Both the position numbers and the translations under genes were made by a program. A DNA stretch of 64,000 nucleotides from Saccharomonospora xinjiangensis XJ-54 (lineage in GTDB: Bacteria; Actinomycetota; Actinomycetes; Mycobacteriales; Pseudonocardiaceae). The notes under the pieces are model-generated. The model had not been told where the DNA came from. It saw only the letters and a list, made by a program, of their open reading frames with translations, and made no database searches. The stretch spans positions 4,379,482-4,443,481 of the forward strand of contig NZ_JH636049.1 of the NCBI RefSeq assembly GCF_000258175.1, read 5' to 3'. Shown piece after piece: positions 34,556 to 44,828 of the stretch (the stretch's first letter is position 1; each line of letters begins with the position of its first letter).

Positions 34556-35743
34556 TCAGCGCGACCCCGAAGGTGCCTTCCCCAGCGCGAGAACGGCCAC
34601 CGCGATGACGGCGAGCGCGCCGCCGGTGTAGAGGGCGGTGGAGACCCCCGCCACATCGACGATGCGCCCTCCCGCGAAGGCGCCGAGCGCGATGACGGCG
34701 TTGAACCCGCCCACGAACAGCGAGGACGCCGCCTCACGGGCGTCGGGGACCGAGGCCAGCACCCACGTCTGCGTGCCGACCGACACCCCGCCGTAGGCGA
34801 CGCCCCAGACCACCAGCACCACGCCTGCCGTCAGCGTGGAGGTGCCGACGAGGGCGAGCAGTGGCAGAGTCACGGCCAGCCCGATGCTGATCACCACGAG
34901 GGTGGTGCGGGGTGAGCGGGCGGCCCCTGCCCCCGCCGCGAAGTTGCCGAGTACACCAGCCACGCCGTACACGAGCAGCAGCGTGCCGATCAGCCCCGGA
35001 CCGACTCCGGCGATCTCCTCCAACGCGGGGCGGACGTAGGTGTAGGCGGCGAAGTGGGCAGTGACGATCAACGCCATCACGATGAGCCCCGTCCGCAGCA
35101 CCGGGTTGCCGAGCAGGGAGAGGACACCGCCGAGCCCGACCGGCTGCTCGGCGGGAAGCGGCGGCAGCACGAGGAGCAGCGTCACCGCGAGTGCGAGCGC
35201 GAGCCCGGCGAAGACGAGGAACGCCGCTCGCCAGCCCGCGAGTTCCCCCAGGTAGGTGCCTGCGGGGACGCCGAGTACCGACGCCACCGCGATACCGCTG
35301 AACACCAGTGACGTCGCCGTGCCCACCGATCTGGCCGGAACGAGCCGGACCGAGATGCCCGCCGCGATCGCCCACACCCCGCCCATCCCGAGACCGACGA
35401 GCACCCTGGCCAGCACCATGACGGCGAAGTTCGGTGCCACGGCGGCGAGCGCGTTTCCCGCGGCCAGCACCGTCATGAGCGCCGCCAGGGCGGCCCTCCG
35501 GTCGAACCGGCCGAGCACCGCCGTCAGCAGCGGCGCCGACACCGCCGCGACGAGGCCTGTGATCGTCAGGGTGAGCCCGGCGGTTCCCTCGCTCACCCGC
35601 AGCGCCGCACCGATCGGGGTCAGCAGACCGACGGGCAGCATTTCGGAGGTGACGACCGTGAACGTCGCGAACGCGACCGTGACGACGCCGAGCCAGCCCG
35701 CCGTGGCGGACGACCGGCGCGAGGTTTCCTCAATCCGGACCAT
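34556..35743 (-). CDS. MFS transporter, DHA1 family (AraJ/chloramphenicol-efflux type)
   Basis: The protein has 395 residues with 12 membrane helices. The first helix ends TSEMLPVGLLTPIG, the loop 2-3 motif is LGRFDRRAALAAL, and motif C is GVWAIAAGISVRLVPARS. These are typical of the AraJ/sugar-efflux and drug-efflux subgroup. The ATG at 35743 precedes the conserved N-terminus; the frame extends upstream into the divergent promoter and LysR gene without family similarity. It is divergent from a LysR regulator, which is the likely controller. Confidence 0.87.
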   Translation of the reverse strand: MVRIEETSRRSSATAGWLGVVTVAFATFTVVTSEMLPVGLLTPIGAALRVSEGTAGLTLTITGLVAAVSAPLLTAVLGRFDRRAALAALMTVLAAGNALAAVAPNFAVMVLARVLVGLGMGGVWAIAAGISVRLVPARSVGTATSLVFSGIAVASVLGVPAGTYLGELAGWRAAFLVFAGLALALAVTLLLVLPPLPAEQPVGLGGVLSLLGNPVLRTGLIVMALIVTAHFAAYTYVRPALEEIAGVGPGLIGTLLLVYGVAGVLGNFAAGAGAARSPRTTLVVISIGLAVTLPLLALVGTSTLTAGVVLVVWGVAYGGVSVGTQTWVLASVPDAREAASSLFVGGFNAVIALGAFAGGRIVDVAGVSTALYTGGALAVIAVAVLALGKAPSGSR

Positions 35744-35840
35744 GTCCTCAAGCGAACCGCCGGGGCCGCGAGGGAACAACGGCCGTTTCCTGATGCTTGT
35801 ATGAGCCGGACTGATCGATGCCGGGGCCGGGTGACCGCTT

Positions 35841-36728
35841 GTGACGAATCTGGATTTCCGTGAGCTGGAGTGCTTCCTTGTGCTCGCGGAGGAGCTGCAC
35901 TTCGGCAGGACGGGCAGCCGTCTGTACGTGTCGCAGGGGCGGGTGAGCCAGCTGCTGCGGTCTCTGGAGACGCGGATCGGCGCCACACTGGTGGAGCGGA
36001 CGAGCCGCCGGGTACGGCTGACCCCGCTGGGAGAGCGGTTCGTCGAGCGCCTGCGCCCCGCGTACAGCGCCGTGCGCGACAGCGTCGAGGAGGCACGTTC
36101 GGCGGCGCGGGGAATCGAGGGCAGGCTCCGGATCGGTTTCCAGGGCACGGCGGACGACCGGATCACCGAGGTGATCGACCTGTTCCAGCGACGCCATCCC
36201 GGCTGTGTCACCGAGATCGTGGAGATCCCGCTGTCCGACCCGTTCGGCCCCGTGTACCGGGCGGAGGTGGACGTGGCGGTGGTGCTGTTGCCGGTCGAGG
36301 AGCCCGATCTGGTCGTCGGGACGGTCTTCGCCGAACACGGGCAGACGCTCGCCGTCTCCAGCCGCGACCCGCTCGCCCGGCGTTCGCACGTGAGCGCCGA
36401 GGAACTGGCCGGGGTCGCGCTGATCGGCGTGTGCGGGCCCGCTCCGGGCTACTGGCGCCGCGCGCAGGCGCCCGAGACGACACCGCGCGGGGTGCGGATT
36501 CCCCGGGGGCCCGAGGTGCGGACCCTCCAGGAGGGGCTCACGCTGACGGCCGCGGGTCGCGGGGGAATGCTGTTGTGCGAGCCGACCGCGGCCTCCTACA
36601 CGCGCGGCAGCGTCGCGTTCGTCCCCGTGACCGGCCTGCCCGATTCGATGCTCGGGCTCGTCTGGCACCGCGAGCACGAGACCGCGAGAATCCGGGCGTT
36701 CGCGCAGGCTTTCGGCGAACTGTCCTGA
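35841..36728 (+). CDS. LysR-family transcriptional regulator
   Basis: The protein has 295 residues. The N-terminal winged helix (LDFRELECFLVLAEELHFGR through SQLLRSLETRIGATLVERT) is followed by a substrate-binding domain of about 200 residues. Start GTG at 35841. LysR proteins usually control a divergent target and bind a T-N11-A box in the 97-nt gap to the MFS gene. Confidence 0.9.
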   Translation: MTNLDFRELECFLVLAEELHFGRTGSRLYVSQGRVSQLLRSLETRIGATLVERTSRRVRLTPLGERFVERLRPAYSAVRDSVEEARSAARGIEGRLRIGFQGTADDRITEVIDLFQRRHPGCVTEIVEIPLSDPFGPVYRAEVDVAVVLLPVEEPDLVVGTVFAEHGQTLAVSSRDPLARRSHVSAEELAGVALIGVCGPAPGYWRRAQAPETTPRGVRIPRGPEVRTLQEGLTLTAAGRGGMLLCEPTAASYTRGSVAFVPVTGLPDSMLGLVWHREHETARIRAFAQAFGELS

Positions 36729-36734
36729 CAGCGT

Positions 36735-36794
36735 GGTCCCGGTGTGCGAGCCACGGTCCCGGCGTGAGTTTCCTGGTCCCCGAACAAGCGCGCG
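36735..36794. repeat. 20-nt tandem repeat (GGTCCC units)
   Basis: GGTCCC recurs exactly every 20 nt (36735, 36755, 36775) with related following sequence (GGTGTGCGAGCCAC, GGCGTGAGTTTCCT, CGAACAAGCGCGCG). The three units decay progressively. It lies directly after the LysR stop. Confidence 0.55.
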
Positions 36795-36955
36795 CAAGAT
36801 AGTTAATAGATGTACTAATTTTCCGGCCCGGTTCGAGGGTGGAGTGGGCGAGAGGTGTAATCACCTCGGCGGAATGAGGGTTCCGCAGGGGCGAGTGGTC
36901 GGAGTGGCACATGTTCGGAGTCTGCGGTTGTGTCGTGTGCCACACTCCCGGAAGT

Positions 36956-36973
36956 TAGTAAATACGTTTACTA
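36956..36973. promoter_or_regulatory. Operator candidate upstream of hmgA
   Basis: Perfect dyad TAGTAAA-TACG-TTTACTA (7-bp arms, 4-nt spacer), 68 nt before hmgA. A weaker relative, TTAATAGATGTACTAA, lies at 36803-36818. The form fits a MarR- or IclR-type repressor site; no such regulator is adjacent. Confidence 0.55.
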
Positions 36974-37040
36974 TGCCCATGGGTGGTGCGGCCGGGTACC
37001 CGTACCGGCCCGCACGGCGAGACTTCCAAGGAGGCAAGTC

Positions 37041-38240
37041 ATGGCGTACTACCGGAGCCTGGGTGACGTCCCGGCGAAGCGGCACACGCAACACCGCGAT
37101 GGCAGCGGCAACCTCTACTACGAGGAGCTGATGGGCGAGGAGGGGTTCTCCTCCGACTCGTCGCTGCTGTATCACCGGAACCTGCCCTCGGCCATCGTGG
37201 ACTCGCGGGTGTGGGAGCTGCCGGACCAGTCCACGACGCCGAACCATCCGTTGCAGCCCCGGCACCTCAAGCTCCACGACCTGTTCCCCGGCGAGAGCTG
37301 GAAGGACACCGACGTCGTGACCGGCCGCAGGCTGGTGCTCGGCAACGCCGACGTCCGGCTGTCGTACGTGGTGGCAGGCGCCGTCTCGCCGCTGTACCGC
37401 AACGCCACCGGCGACGAGGTCGTCTACGTCGAGTCCGGTGACGCGGTGGTGGAGACCGTCTTCGGCTCGCTCAAGGCGACCGAGGGCGACTACGTCGTGA
37501 TCCCGATGGCCACCACGCATCGCTGGCTTCCGCAGGGCGACAAGCCGTTGCGCGCGTACGCGATCGAGGCGAACAGCCACATCACGCCGCCCAAGCGGTA
37601 CCTGTCGCGTTACGGGCAGCTGCTTGAGCACGCCCCGTACTGCGAACGCGACCTGCACGGCCCCTCGGAGATCCTCACCGCGGAGGGCACGGACGTCGAG
37701 GTGTTCGTCAAGCACCGGACCTCGCGCGGGGTCGTCGGCACGGTGATGGTGTATCCGGAGCACCCGTTCGACGTGGTGGGCTGGGACGGCTGCCTCTACC
37801 CGTACACGTTCAGCATCCACGACTTCGAGCCCATCACCGGGCGGGTTCACCAGCCGCCGCCCGTGCACCAGGTTTTCGAGGGGCACAACTTCGTGGTGTG
37901 CAACTTCGTGCCGCGCAAGGTGGACTACCACCCGCAGGCGATCCCCGTTCCGTACTACCACTCCAATGTGGACTCCGACGAGATCATGTTCTACTGCGGC
38001 GGCGACTACGAGGCGAGGAAGGGTTCGGGCATCGGCCAGGGATCGATCTCGGTGCATCCCGGCGGGCACGCGCACGGGCCGCAGCCCGGTGCGTACGAGC
38101 GCAGCATCGGGGTGGAGTTCTTCGACGAACTCGCCGTCATGGTGGACACCTTCCGGCCGCTGGAGCTGGGTGAGGGTGGTCTGGCGTGCGAAGACCGGAA
38201 CTACGCCTGGACCTGGGCTGGCCGGGGGCCGAAGCAGTGA
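37041..38240 (+). CDS. hmgA: Homogentisate 1,2-dioxygenase
   Basis: The protein has 399 residues and is similar to homogentisate dioxygenase along its length. Conserved segments are HRDGSGNLYYEEL, YVVIPMATTHRW and EHPFDVVGWDGCLYPY, with the iron-binding His and Glu region around PPPVHQVFEGHNFVVCNFVPR. It opens the ring of homogentisate to maleylacetoacetate in tyrosine and phenylalanine breakdown. The ATG at 37041 follows AAGGAGGCAAGTC. It is the first gene of a five-gene operon in which every later gene overlaps its neighbour by 4 nt. Confidence 0.93.
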   Translation: MAYYRSLGDVPAKRHTQHRDGSGNLYYEELMGEEGFSSDSSLLYHRNLPSAIVDSRVWELPDQSTTPNHPLQPRHLKLHDLFPGESWKDTDVVTGRRLVLGNADVRLSYVVAGAVSPLYRNATGDEVVYVESGDAVVETVFGSLKATEGDYVVIPMATTHRWLPQGDKPLRAYAIEANSHITPPKRYLSRYGQLLEHAPYCERDLHGPSEILTAEGTDVEVFVKHRTSRGVVGTVMVYPEHPFDVVGWDGCLYPYTFSIHDFEPITGRVHQPPPVHQVFEGHNFVVCNFVPRKVDYHPQAIPVPYYHSNVDSDEIMFYCGGDYEARKGSGIGQGSISVHPGGHAHGPQPGAYERSIGVEFFDELAVMVDTFRPLELGEGGLACEDRNYAWTWAGRGPKQ

Positions 38241-39108
38241 GTCCGGCCGCTGTTCCGCCGTTCGCCGTTGGTTTGTGTGACGACGCCGCGATCTTCCCGC
38301 CGGGGCTGGCGCCCCTCGCGGAGGCGGTGCCTGCCCACGTGCGGCACGTCAGCGCGCCGTACGCGGAGCTGGTCGGCCCGCTCGTCGTCTCGGCCTCGGC
38401 GCTGACCGAGCTGGCCGGGCTCGTGCCCTTTCCTGGCGGGCACCGGCTCGACCTCGCCGTGACGGCGCCCGACGGTCCTTCCACCGTGCGTGGCGTGCTG
38501 GACACCGCCGCGCGGTTGCCGGTGCGGCTACGCGCCCTCGAAGTGGCTGTCCCCTCGGGGATGGGCGCCGCCTCCCTGATCGAGGCACTCGACGCCGTGG
38601 GTATCGACGACGTGGTGGACGTGTTCGTCGAGGTGCCCCGCGACGAGCGAAGGCCGGAGATCATCGCGGCGTTGCCCTCGACCCGGTACAAGGCGAAGTT
38701 CCGCACCGGAGGGGTGCGCGCCGAGCTGTATCCGGACGAGACCGAGCTGGCCGAGGCTGTCGCCGCCGTGGTGGCGGCTGGGATCCCGTTCAAGGCGACG
38801 GCCGGGCTGCACCACGCGATCCGCAACACCGATCCGGACACCGGTTTCGAGCAACACGGCTTCCTCAACCTGCTGCTGGCCACCGACGCGGCGCTGCGCG
38901 GAGCGGACTCCGCCGAGCTGGCCGGCGTCCTCGCCGACCGCGACGGCGCGGCGATCGCCGCGCGGGTGGCCGCGCTGCCCGCTGAGGCGGTCTCCTCGGC
39001 CAGGGCCGCGTTCCGGTCCTTCGGTACGTGCAGCGTCAGTGACCCGCTCACTGAGATGATCGCGCTGGGCCTGCTGCCCTCCTCGCTGACCGAGAACGAG
39101 AGGATCGC

Positions 39109-39112
<4 letters not shown>
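38237..39112 (+). CDS. Conserved protein of unknown function in the homogentisate operon
   Basis: The protein has 291 residues and was not recognised as a named family. It starts at a GTG overlapping the hmgA stop (GTGA) and ends overlapping fahA (ATGA). It is rich in short beta/alpha units, with GLCDDAAIFPPG near the N-terminus and FVEVPRD, RYKAKFRTGG, AAGIPFKATAGLHHAIR and EQHGFLNLLLAT in the second half. These look like the strands and loops of an alpha/beta barrel with conserved Lys and His. The place is that of maleylacetoacetate isomerase, which is otherwise missing here. A catalytic role is inference; an accessory role is equally open. Confidence 0.75.
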
Positions 39113-40289
<1,177 letters not shown>

Positions 40290-40293
<4 letters not shown>

Positions 40294-41060
40294 ACGGCAA
40301 GGTGGTCGAGACCGCGGCCGAGGCGGTCGCCGACATCCCCAGTGGTGCGTCGCTGGCCGTCGGCGGGTTCGGACTGTGCGGCATTCCGGACACCCTGATC
40401 GCGGCTCTCGCCGAGAGCGAGGCGAGGGAGCTGGAGGTGTTCTCCAACAACTGCGGTATCGACGGCCAGGGCCTCGGCGTGCTGCTGGAGGCGGGTCGCA
40501 TCCGCAGGGTCACCGCGTCCTACGTCGGGGAGAACAAGGAGTTCGCCCGCCAGTACCTCGCCGGTGAGCTTGAAGTGGAGCTGACACCGCAGGGCACGCT
40601 CGCCGAGCGGCTGCGCGCGGGCGGTGCCGGTATCCCGGCGTTCTACACGCCCGCCGGGGTCGGCACTCCCGTCGGCGACGGCGGGCTGCCGTGGCGTTAC
40701 GACGCCGACGGCGGTGTCGCGGTGGCGTCGCCTCCGAAGGAGGTGCGGGAGTTCGGTGGCAAGCGCTACCTGCTGGAGGAGGCCATCGTCGCCGACTTCG
40801 CCCTCGTGCACGCCGAGGTGGGCGACACGCAGGGCAACCTGGTGTTCAACAAGACCGCGATGAACTTCAACCCGCTCGCCGCGATGGCGGGGCGGATCAC
40901 CATCGTCGAGGTCGAGCGTCTGGTCGAGCCGGGTGAGCTGGACCCGGCGCAGGTGCACCTGCCCGGTGTGTTCGTGCAGCGCATCGTCCACACCGGACCG
41001 CAGGACAAGCGGATCGAGAAGCGCACCGTGCGCAAGGCCGAGGAGGTCTCGGGGGCATGA
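40290..41060 (+). CDS. scoA: 3-oxoacid CoA-transferase subunit A
   Basis: The protein has 256 residues. It carries the N-terminal [13 protein letters not shown] and the [15 protein letters not shown] motif of the alpha subunit, then [17 protein letters not shown] and [21 protein letters not shown]. With subunit B it moves CoA from succinyl-CoA to acetoacetate, using the acetoacetate released by FahA. It has ATGA overlaps on both sides. The fahA linkage favours succinyl-CoA:acetoacetate over oxoadipate transferase. Confidence 0.9.
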
Positions 41061-41731
41061 CCGACACGACAGCGACGACGGCGACGACCGTGACCGGCTG
41101 GTCCCGCGAGGAGATGGCGGCGAGGGCGGCGAGGGAACTGCGCCCCGGCGAGTACGTCAACCTCGGCATCGGGCTGCCCACGCTGATCCCGAACTATCTG
41201 CCTGAGGGCGTCGATGTGGTGCTGCACAGCGAGAACGGCATCCTGGGCACGGGACCGTACCCGCTGGAGGAGGACCTCGACCCCGACCTGATCAACGCGG
41301 GGAAGGAGACCGTCACGGTGAACCCCGGCGCGGCCTACTTCGACTCCGCGCTGTCGTTCGGCATGATCCGGGGTGGGCACATCGACACGGCGGTGCTGGG
41401 CGGTATGCAGGTGTCCGTCACCGGCGACCTGGCCAACTGGATGGTTCCCGGCAAGATGGTCAAGGGCATGGGCGGGGCGATGGACCTCGTGCACGGCGCC
41501 CGCAGGGTGATCGTGCTGATGGAACACACCGCCAAGGACGGCAGCCCGAAGATCCTCGAGAAGTGCACGCTGCCGCTGACCGGTGAGCGGGTCGTGCAGC
41601 GAATCATCACCAACCTCGGCGTCCTCGACGTCGCGGACGGTCCCGAAGGTGGGCTCGCACTGGTCGAACTCGCCCCCGGTGTGACGGCCGAACACCTGGT
41701 CGCCTCGACAGGGGCCCCTGTCACCGTCTGA
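41057..41731 (+). CDS. scoB: 3-oxoacid CoA-transferase subunit B
   Basis: The protein has 224 residues. The catalytic glutamate motif [12 protein letters not shown] is present, along with [17 protein letters not shown] near the N-terminus and [20 protein letters not shown] later. It pairs with subunit A. It is the last gene of the operon, and a strong hairpin follows 13 nt after the stop. Confidence 0.92.
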   Translation: MTDTTATTATTVTGWSREEMAARAARELRPGEYVNLGIGLPTLIPNYLPEGVDVVLHSENGILGTGPYPLEEDLDPDLINAGKETVTVNPGAAYFDSALSFGMIRGGHIDTAVLGGMQVSVTGDLANWMVPGKMVKGMGGAMDLVHGARRVIVLMEHTAKDGSPKILEKCTLPLTGERVVQRIITNLGVLDVADGPEGGLALVELAPGVTAEHLVASTGAPVTV

Positions 41732-41744
41732 CGCACCTGTCACG

Positions 41745-41785
41745 AAAGGCCCACCCCAGCGTGATCATCGCCGGGGTGGGCCTTT
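41745..41785 (+). terminator. Stem-loop terminator of the homogentisate operon
   Basis: Perfect 13-bp stem (41745-41757 with 41773-41785, AAAGGCCCACCCC and its complement) with a 15-nt loop that itself can pair GCG with CGC. It begins 13 nt after scoB. Confidence 0.9.
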
Positions 41786-41843
41786 GTCCGTGCGTTATGC
41801 GGGTGGCACGCGGGTGGTGGACGGGGTGGGAGAACGAGATGGC

Positions 41844-42033
41844 GGCCGCTACCGGAAGGCTCTCGTCCGGCGGCCCCGCTACCGGGAGCTCCCGCCTGTG
41901 ACGGCGCTACCCGAGGGCTTCCTCCTGACGCGGTCGTCCCCCGAGGACTCCCGGCGGGCCGCTACCGGAAGGCTCTCGCCCGGGCATTACCCGGGGCGCT
42001 CCCGCTCTGTGACGGCGACACCGAGGTCCGCCG
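41844..42033. repeat. Imperfect direct duplication
   Basis: GCCGCTACCGGAAGGCTCTCG is found at 41845-41865 and again at 41958-41978, followed in both copies by related ACCGGG...GCTCCCGC(C/T)...GTGACGGCG and ACC(C)GAGG segments. The repeat offset is 113 nt. Confidence 0.65.
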
Positions 42034-42044
42034 TCACAGAGCGG
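42002..42044 (-). terminator. Stem-loop terminator of the P450 gene
   Basis: Perfect 16-bp stem (42002-42017 with 42029-42044) and an 11-nt loop, 16 nt past the P450 stop on the minus strand. Confidence 0.88.
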
Positions 42045-42059
42045 TCAGGGTAGCGGTCG

Positions 42060-44420
42060 TCACAGCGCGAGCGTCAGCCGATCGCCGCAGGCACGGGAGC
42101 AGCAGGTCATCATCTTGTTGTTGACGGCCCGCTCCGCCTTGGTCAGCACCTTGTCCCGGTGATCGATCTCGCCCTCGGTGACGCCGACCTCGCAACTGCC
42201 GCACAACCCCTCCTCGCAGTCGCTCGGCACGTCGATGTTGGCTGCCCGCAGCGCGGCGAGAACGGTCTGGTCAGGCGCGACCGTGACGGTGATACCGGAG
42301 TCAGCGAGGCGGAGATCGAAGGCGTGCTCCTTCTCCGGGTCCAGCTCACCGAGGTCGCTGGAGAAATGCTCGACGTGCAGCGAGTCCTCCGGCCAGTGGC
42401 TCGTGGCCTCGGCCAGCGCGTCGAGCAGGCGCTGCGGGCCGCACGAGTAGATCTGCGTGTCGTCGCGGGGTTCGGCGAGCAACGACTCCACGTCGAGCCT
42501 GGTGCCCTCGTCGGAGACGTGGAGCACGAGCGCGTCGCCGTGGTCCCGTGTCACCCGGTCGAGCAACGCCATCGCGGCACGGGTGGAGCCGCAGTAATGC
42601 AGTTCGTAGTCCTTGCCCTGCCTGCGGGCGTGGTCGGCCATCGCGAGGATCGGGGTGATGCCGATGCCTCCCGCGATGAAGAGGTAACGCCGTGCGTCGG
42701 GGTCGAGTTTGAAGTGGTTGCGCGGCCCTCGCACCCGCAGAGTGTCGCCGACGGCGAGCCGCTCGTGGACGTAGCGGGAACCGCCCCTGCTCTCGCGGTC
42801 CTTCTGCACCGCGATCTGGTAGCACGACCGGTCGTCCGGGTCACCGCACAGCGAGTACTGCCGGGACAGCTCACCGAGTTCGATGTCCACATGCGACCCC
42901 GGTGACCACTTCGGCAGCGGCCGGTCCCGCACATCGGCGAGTGTGATCCGCACAACCTCGTCGGCCGCGCGCGCGACCTCACGCACCACCATCGTGCGCG
43001 AGATGGACCGCCGCGACGGCTGGCCGATCGTGATCTTGACCTGCCGGTCGAGGATCTCCGGGCGTTCCCGCTCCGGGTTCTTCGCCGGGTCCCACCGCAC
43101 CCACAGGTGCTCGGGGCCGCGGAACGACGTGTTGGGCAGGTAGGTGAACGTCTGGCCGGGCGCCAGTTCAAGGTGGGGCAGCCGGGTGGTCAGCTCCTCC
43201 AGGAAGATCTGAATCTCCATCCTGGCGAGGTTCTTGCCCATGCACTGGTGTGCGCCGTAGCCGAAGCTGAGGTGGTCGCTGGCGTTCTCGCGCCGGAGGT
43301 CGAGTTCGTCGGGGTTGTCGAAGAACCGCTCGTCGTGGTTGGCCGAGGTGTTGACGATCAGGAGTTTCGCGCCCTCGGGGAGCTCGACGTCACCGATCTT
43401 CGTCGCCTTCGTGGTGATCCGCCGCCACGCCACGATCGAGCCGGAGAAGCGCAGGCATTCCTCGACCGCGTTCGCGATCAGGCTCGGATCGGCGCACAGC
43501 TCCTCCCAGAGCGACCGGTTCTCCAGCAGGAGCTTGATCGCGTTGGCCGAGGCGAGCGCGGTGGTCTCGTGAGCGGCGACGATGCCGGCCATCATCATCG
43601 AGTGCAGGTAGGAGTCCGTGATGACGTCGGGCATCTCGGGTTGCAGCCGGATTCCGTACTGCATCCAGCCTGGCCCGGAGGGGTCCTCCCGCATCTTGTC
43701 GAGCACGGTGCCCGCGTACTGCCAGAACTTGCCGACGTTCTCGGCGACCGCGACCTGCTCCTCCGGCGCGGGACGTCCCCAGGTGTTCAGGGTGTGCGCG
43801 ACGGAGTAGCGGCGCAGGGTCTCCATGTCCTCCTCGGGGACACCGAGGAAGTGCAGCGCCACCGTCAGCGGGATCTCGTAGAGCATCTCATCGACGAGAT
43901 CGGCCTTGCCCTTGTCGATGAAACGGTCCACGTGCTCACGGACCAGCCTGCGCACCATCGGCTCGTGGTGAGCCAGCTGCGGCGGGGTGAACGGCTCCAT
44001 CAGCGCACGTCTGCGGGGCATGTGCGCTGGCTCGTCCTCGTTGACGAGCGTGCGGCTCATCCCGTAGTCGTACTTCGCGAGCACCGCGTTCGCCTCGTCG
44101 CCGAACGGCGTGATCTTCTCGAGGACGTTGGCCGGCGAGAACGTGATGTTGTCGCGGAAGATCGCCTTCACGTCCTCGTAGCGCGTCACCACCCAGTAGC
44201 CGAGCTGGGGGTTGTAGAACACCGGTTCCTCGTCGCGCGACCAGCGCAGTGAGCCTGGAGGGTCCTCTTGGTAGGGCCCGGTGAACGGATCGAAGGCCGC
44301 CGCGCGTGCCGACACGGGGCATCCCGTGGGACTGAGGCGGGCGTGATCGACAGGGCACCCTCCGCTGCCCTCCCCGTTGCTGGTGGCAGTGGTGGTGGCC
44401 GAGGCCGACTCCGCGCCCAT
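42060..44420 (-). CDS. Self-sufficient cytochrome P450 fused to an FMN/2Fe-2S reductase (CYP116B-like)
   Basis: The protein has 786 residues. A P450 domain covers about 35-445: the I-helix threonine motif AGIVAAHETT at about 278-287, the ExxR Glu321-Arg324 and the heme ligand Cys393 in FGYGAHQCMGKN. A linker leads to a phthalate-dioxygenase-reductase-like module: RQYSLCGD (about 520-527, flavin), IAGGIGITPIL (about 582-592, nicotinamide) and a plant-type [2Fe-2S] ferredoxin domain with Cys735, Cys740, Cys743 and Cys773. This is the class VII layout of P450RhF, which needs no partner. NADH or NADPH drives hydroxylation or dealkylation of an unknown substrate. The ATG has GGAGGGAG upstream. Confidence 0.93.
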   Translation of the reverse strand: MGAESASATTTATSNGEGSGGCPVDHARLSPTGCPVSARAAAFDPFTGPYQEDPPGSLRWSRDEEPVFYNPQLGYWVVTRYEDVKAIFRDNITFSPANVLEKITPFGDEANAVLAKYDYGMSRTLVNEDEPAHMPRRRALMEPFTPPQLAHHEPMVRRLVREHVDRFIDKGKADLVDEMLYEIPLTVALHFLGVPEEDMETLRRYSVAHTLNTWGRPAPEEQVAVAENVGKFWQYAGTVLDKMREDPSGPGWMQYGIRLQPEMPDVITDSYLHSMMMAGIVAAHETTALASANAIKLLLENRSLWEELCADPSLIANAVEECLRFSGSIVAWRRITTKATKIGDVELPEGAKLLIVNTSANHDERFFDNPDELDLRRENASDHLSFGYGAHQCMGKNLARMEIQIFLEELTTRLPHLELAPGQTFTYLPNTSFRGPEHLWVRWDPAKNPERERPEILDRQVKITIGQPSRRSISRTMVVREVARAADEVVRITLADVRDRPLPKWSPGSHVDIELGELSRQYSLCGDPDDRSCYQIAVQKDRESRGGSRYVHERLAVGDTLRVRGPRNHFKLDPDARRYLFIAGGIGITPILAMADHARRQGKDYELHYCGSTRAAMALLDRVTRDHGDALVLHVSDEGTRLDVESLLAEPRDDTQIYSCGPQRLLDALAEATSHWPEDSLHVEHFSSDLGELDPEKEHAFDLRLADSGITVTVAPDQTVLAALRAANIDVPSDCEEGLCGSCEVGVTEGEIDHRDKVLTKAERAVNNKMMTCCSRACGDRLTLAL

Positions 44421-44828
44421 GACGCTCCCTCCATACAGCTTTGTACAGGGCTTTCACTTTTATCGCACAAAGATGTGCGATTTAAGATAATGACCAGAGC
44501 CTAGGGGTGCCTTTCTCGGTGGTCAAGGTGCCGATTCGGCCTGGACGAGAGCGCATCCGACCGAGGGGACTGCCGTGCGTGCGATGCGGCAGGAGAACAG
44601 GATTTCGCAGGCGCCCGCTGGGTCCGGACGACCGGAGGTGAACAGGCGCCGGTGCAGCGCGGCCGTGCCGGTCGTCGTGCTGCTGCCCCGGCCTGGCGGA
44701 CTCGTGGCGGTACCGGGATTCTCGGCGGCGATCGGACGAGGCCGCGTCACCGCGCGGGTGGCCGTCCTGGCGCCCGCGCCCGCGCACCCTCCCGGGGGCT
44801 GCTGGGTCCGTCCAGGCAGGCGAAGCCG
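44421..44828. other. Intergenic region with P450 promoter
   Basis: The first 60 nt carry the P450 ribosome site and operator-like dyads. The remaining about 350 nt up to the CBS gene contain no open frame with protein character on either strand. Confidence 0.55.
44462..44481. promoter_or_regulatory. Operator candidate of the P450 gene
   Basis: Perfect dyad ATCGCACA-AAGA-TGTGCGAT (8-bp arms, 4-nt spacer), 42-61 nt before the P450 start. A shorter dyad TACA-GCTT-TGTA (44434-44445 region) lies closer to the start. Both suggest repression by an unlinked TetR-, GntR- or MarR-type regulator. Confidence 0.65.

Larger units (their letters stand above)
36729..37040 (+). promoter_or_regulatory. Promoter region of the homogentisate operon
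   Basis: This 312-nt gap lies between the LysR stop and hmgA. It holds a 20-nt GGTCCC repeat (36735-36794), a partial dyad TTAATAGA-TGTACTAA (36803-36818), a stem-loop formed by GGAGTGGCAC and GTGCCACACTCC (36901-36948), a perfect operator-like dyad (36956-36973), and the hmgA ribosome site AAGGAGG. The dyads are AT-rich islands in a GC-rich background. Confidence 0.55.
41732..42059. other. Intergenic region with two terminators and a duplicated segment
   Basis: This 328-nt gap separates the convergent homogentisate operon and P450 gene. It holds a 13-bp hairpin at each operon end (41745-41785 and 42002-42044) and, between them, two imperfect copies of about 80 nt spaced 113 nt apart (from 41844 and 41957). 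No gene is supported. Confidence 0.7.

Noticed and set aside
44482..44828. Minus- and plus-strand frames of about 100 codons
   Set aside because: Arg/Pro/Gly-rich, no ribosome site, no domain; treated as non-coding.
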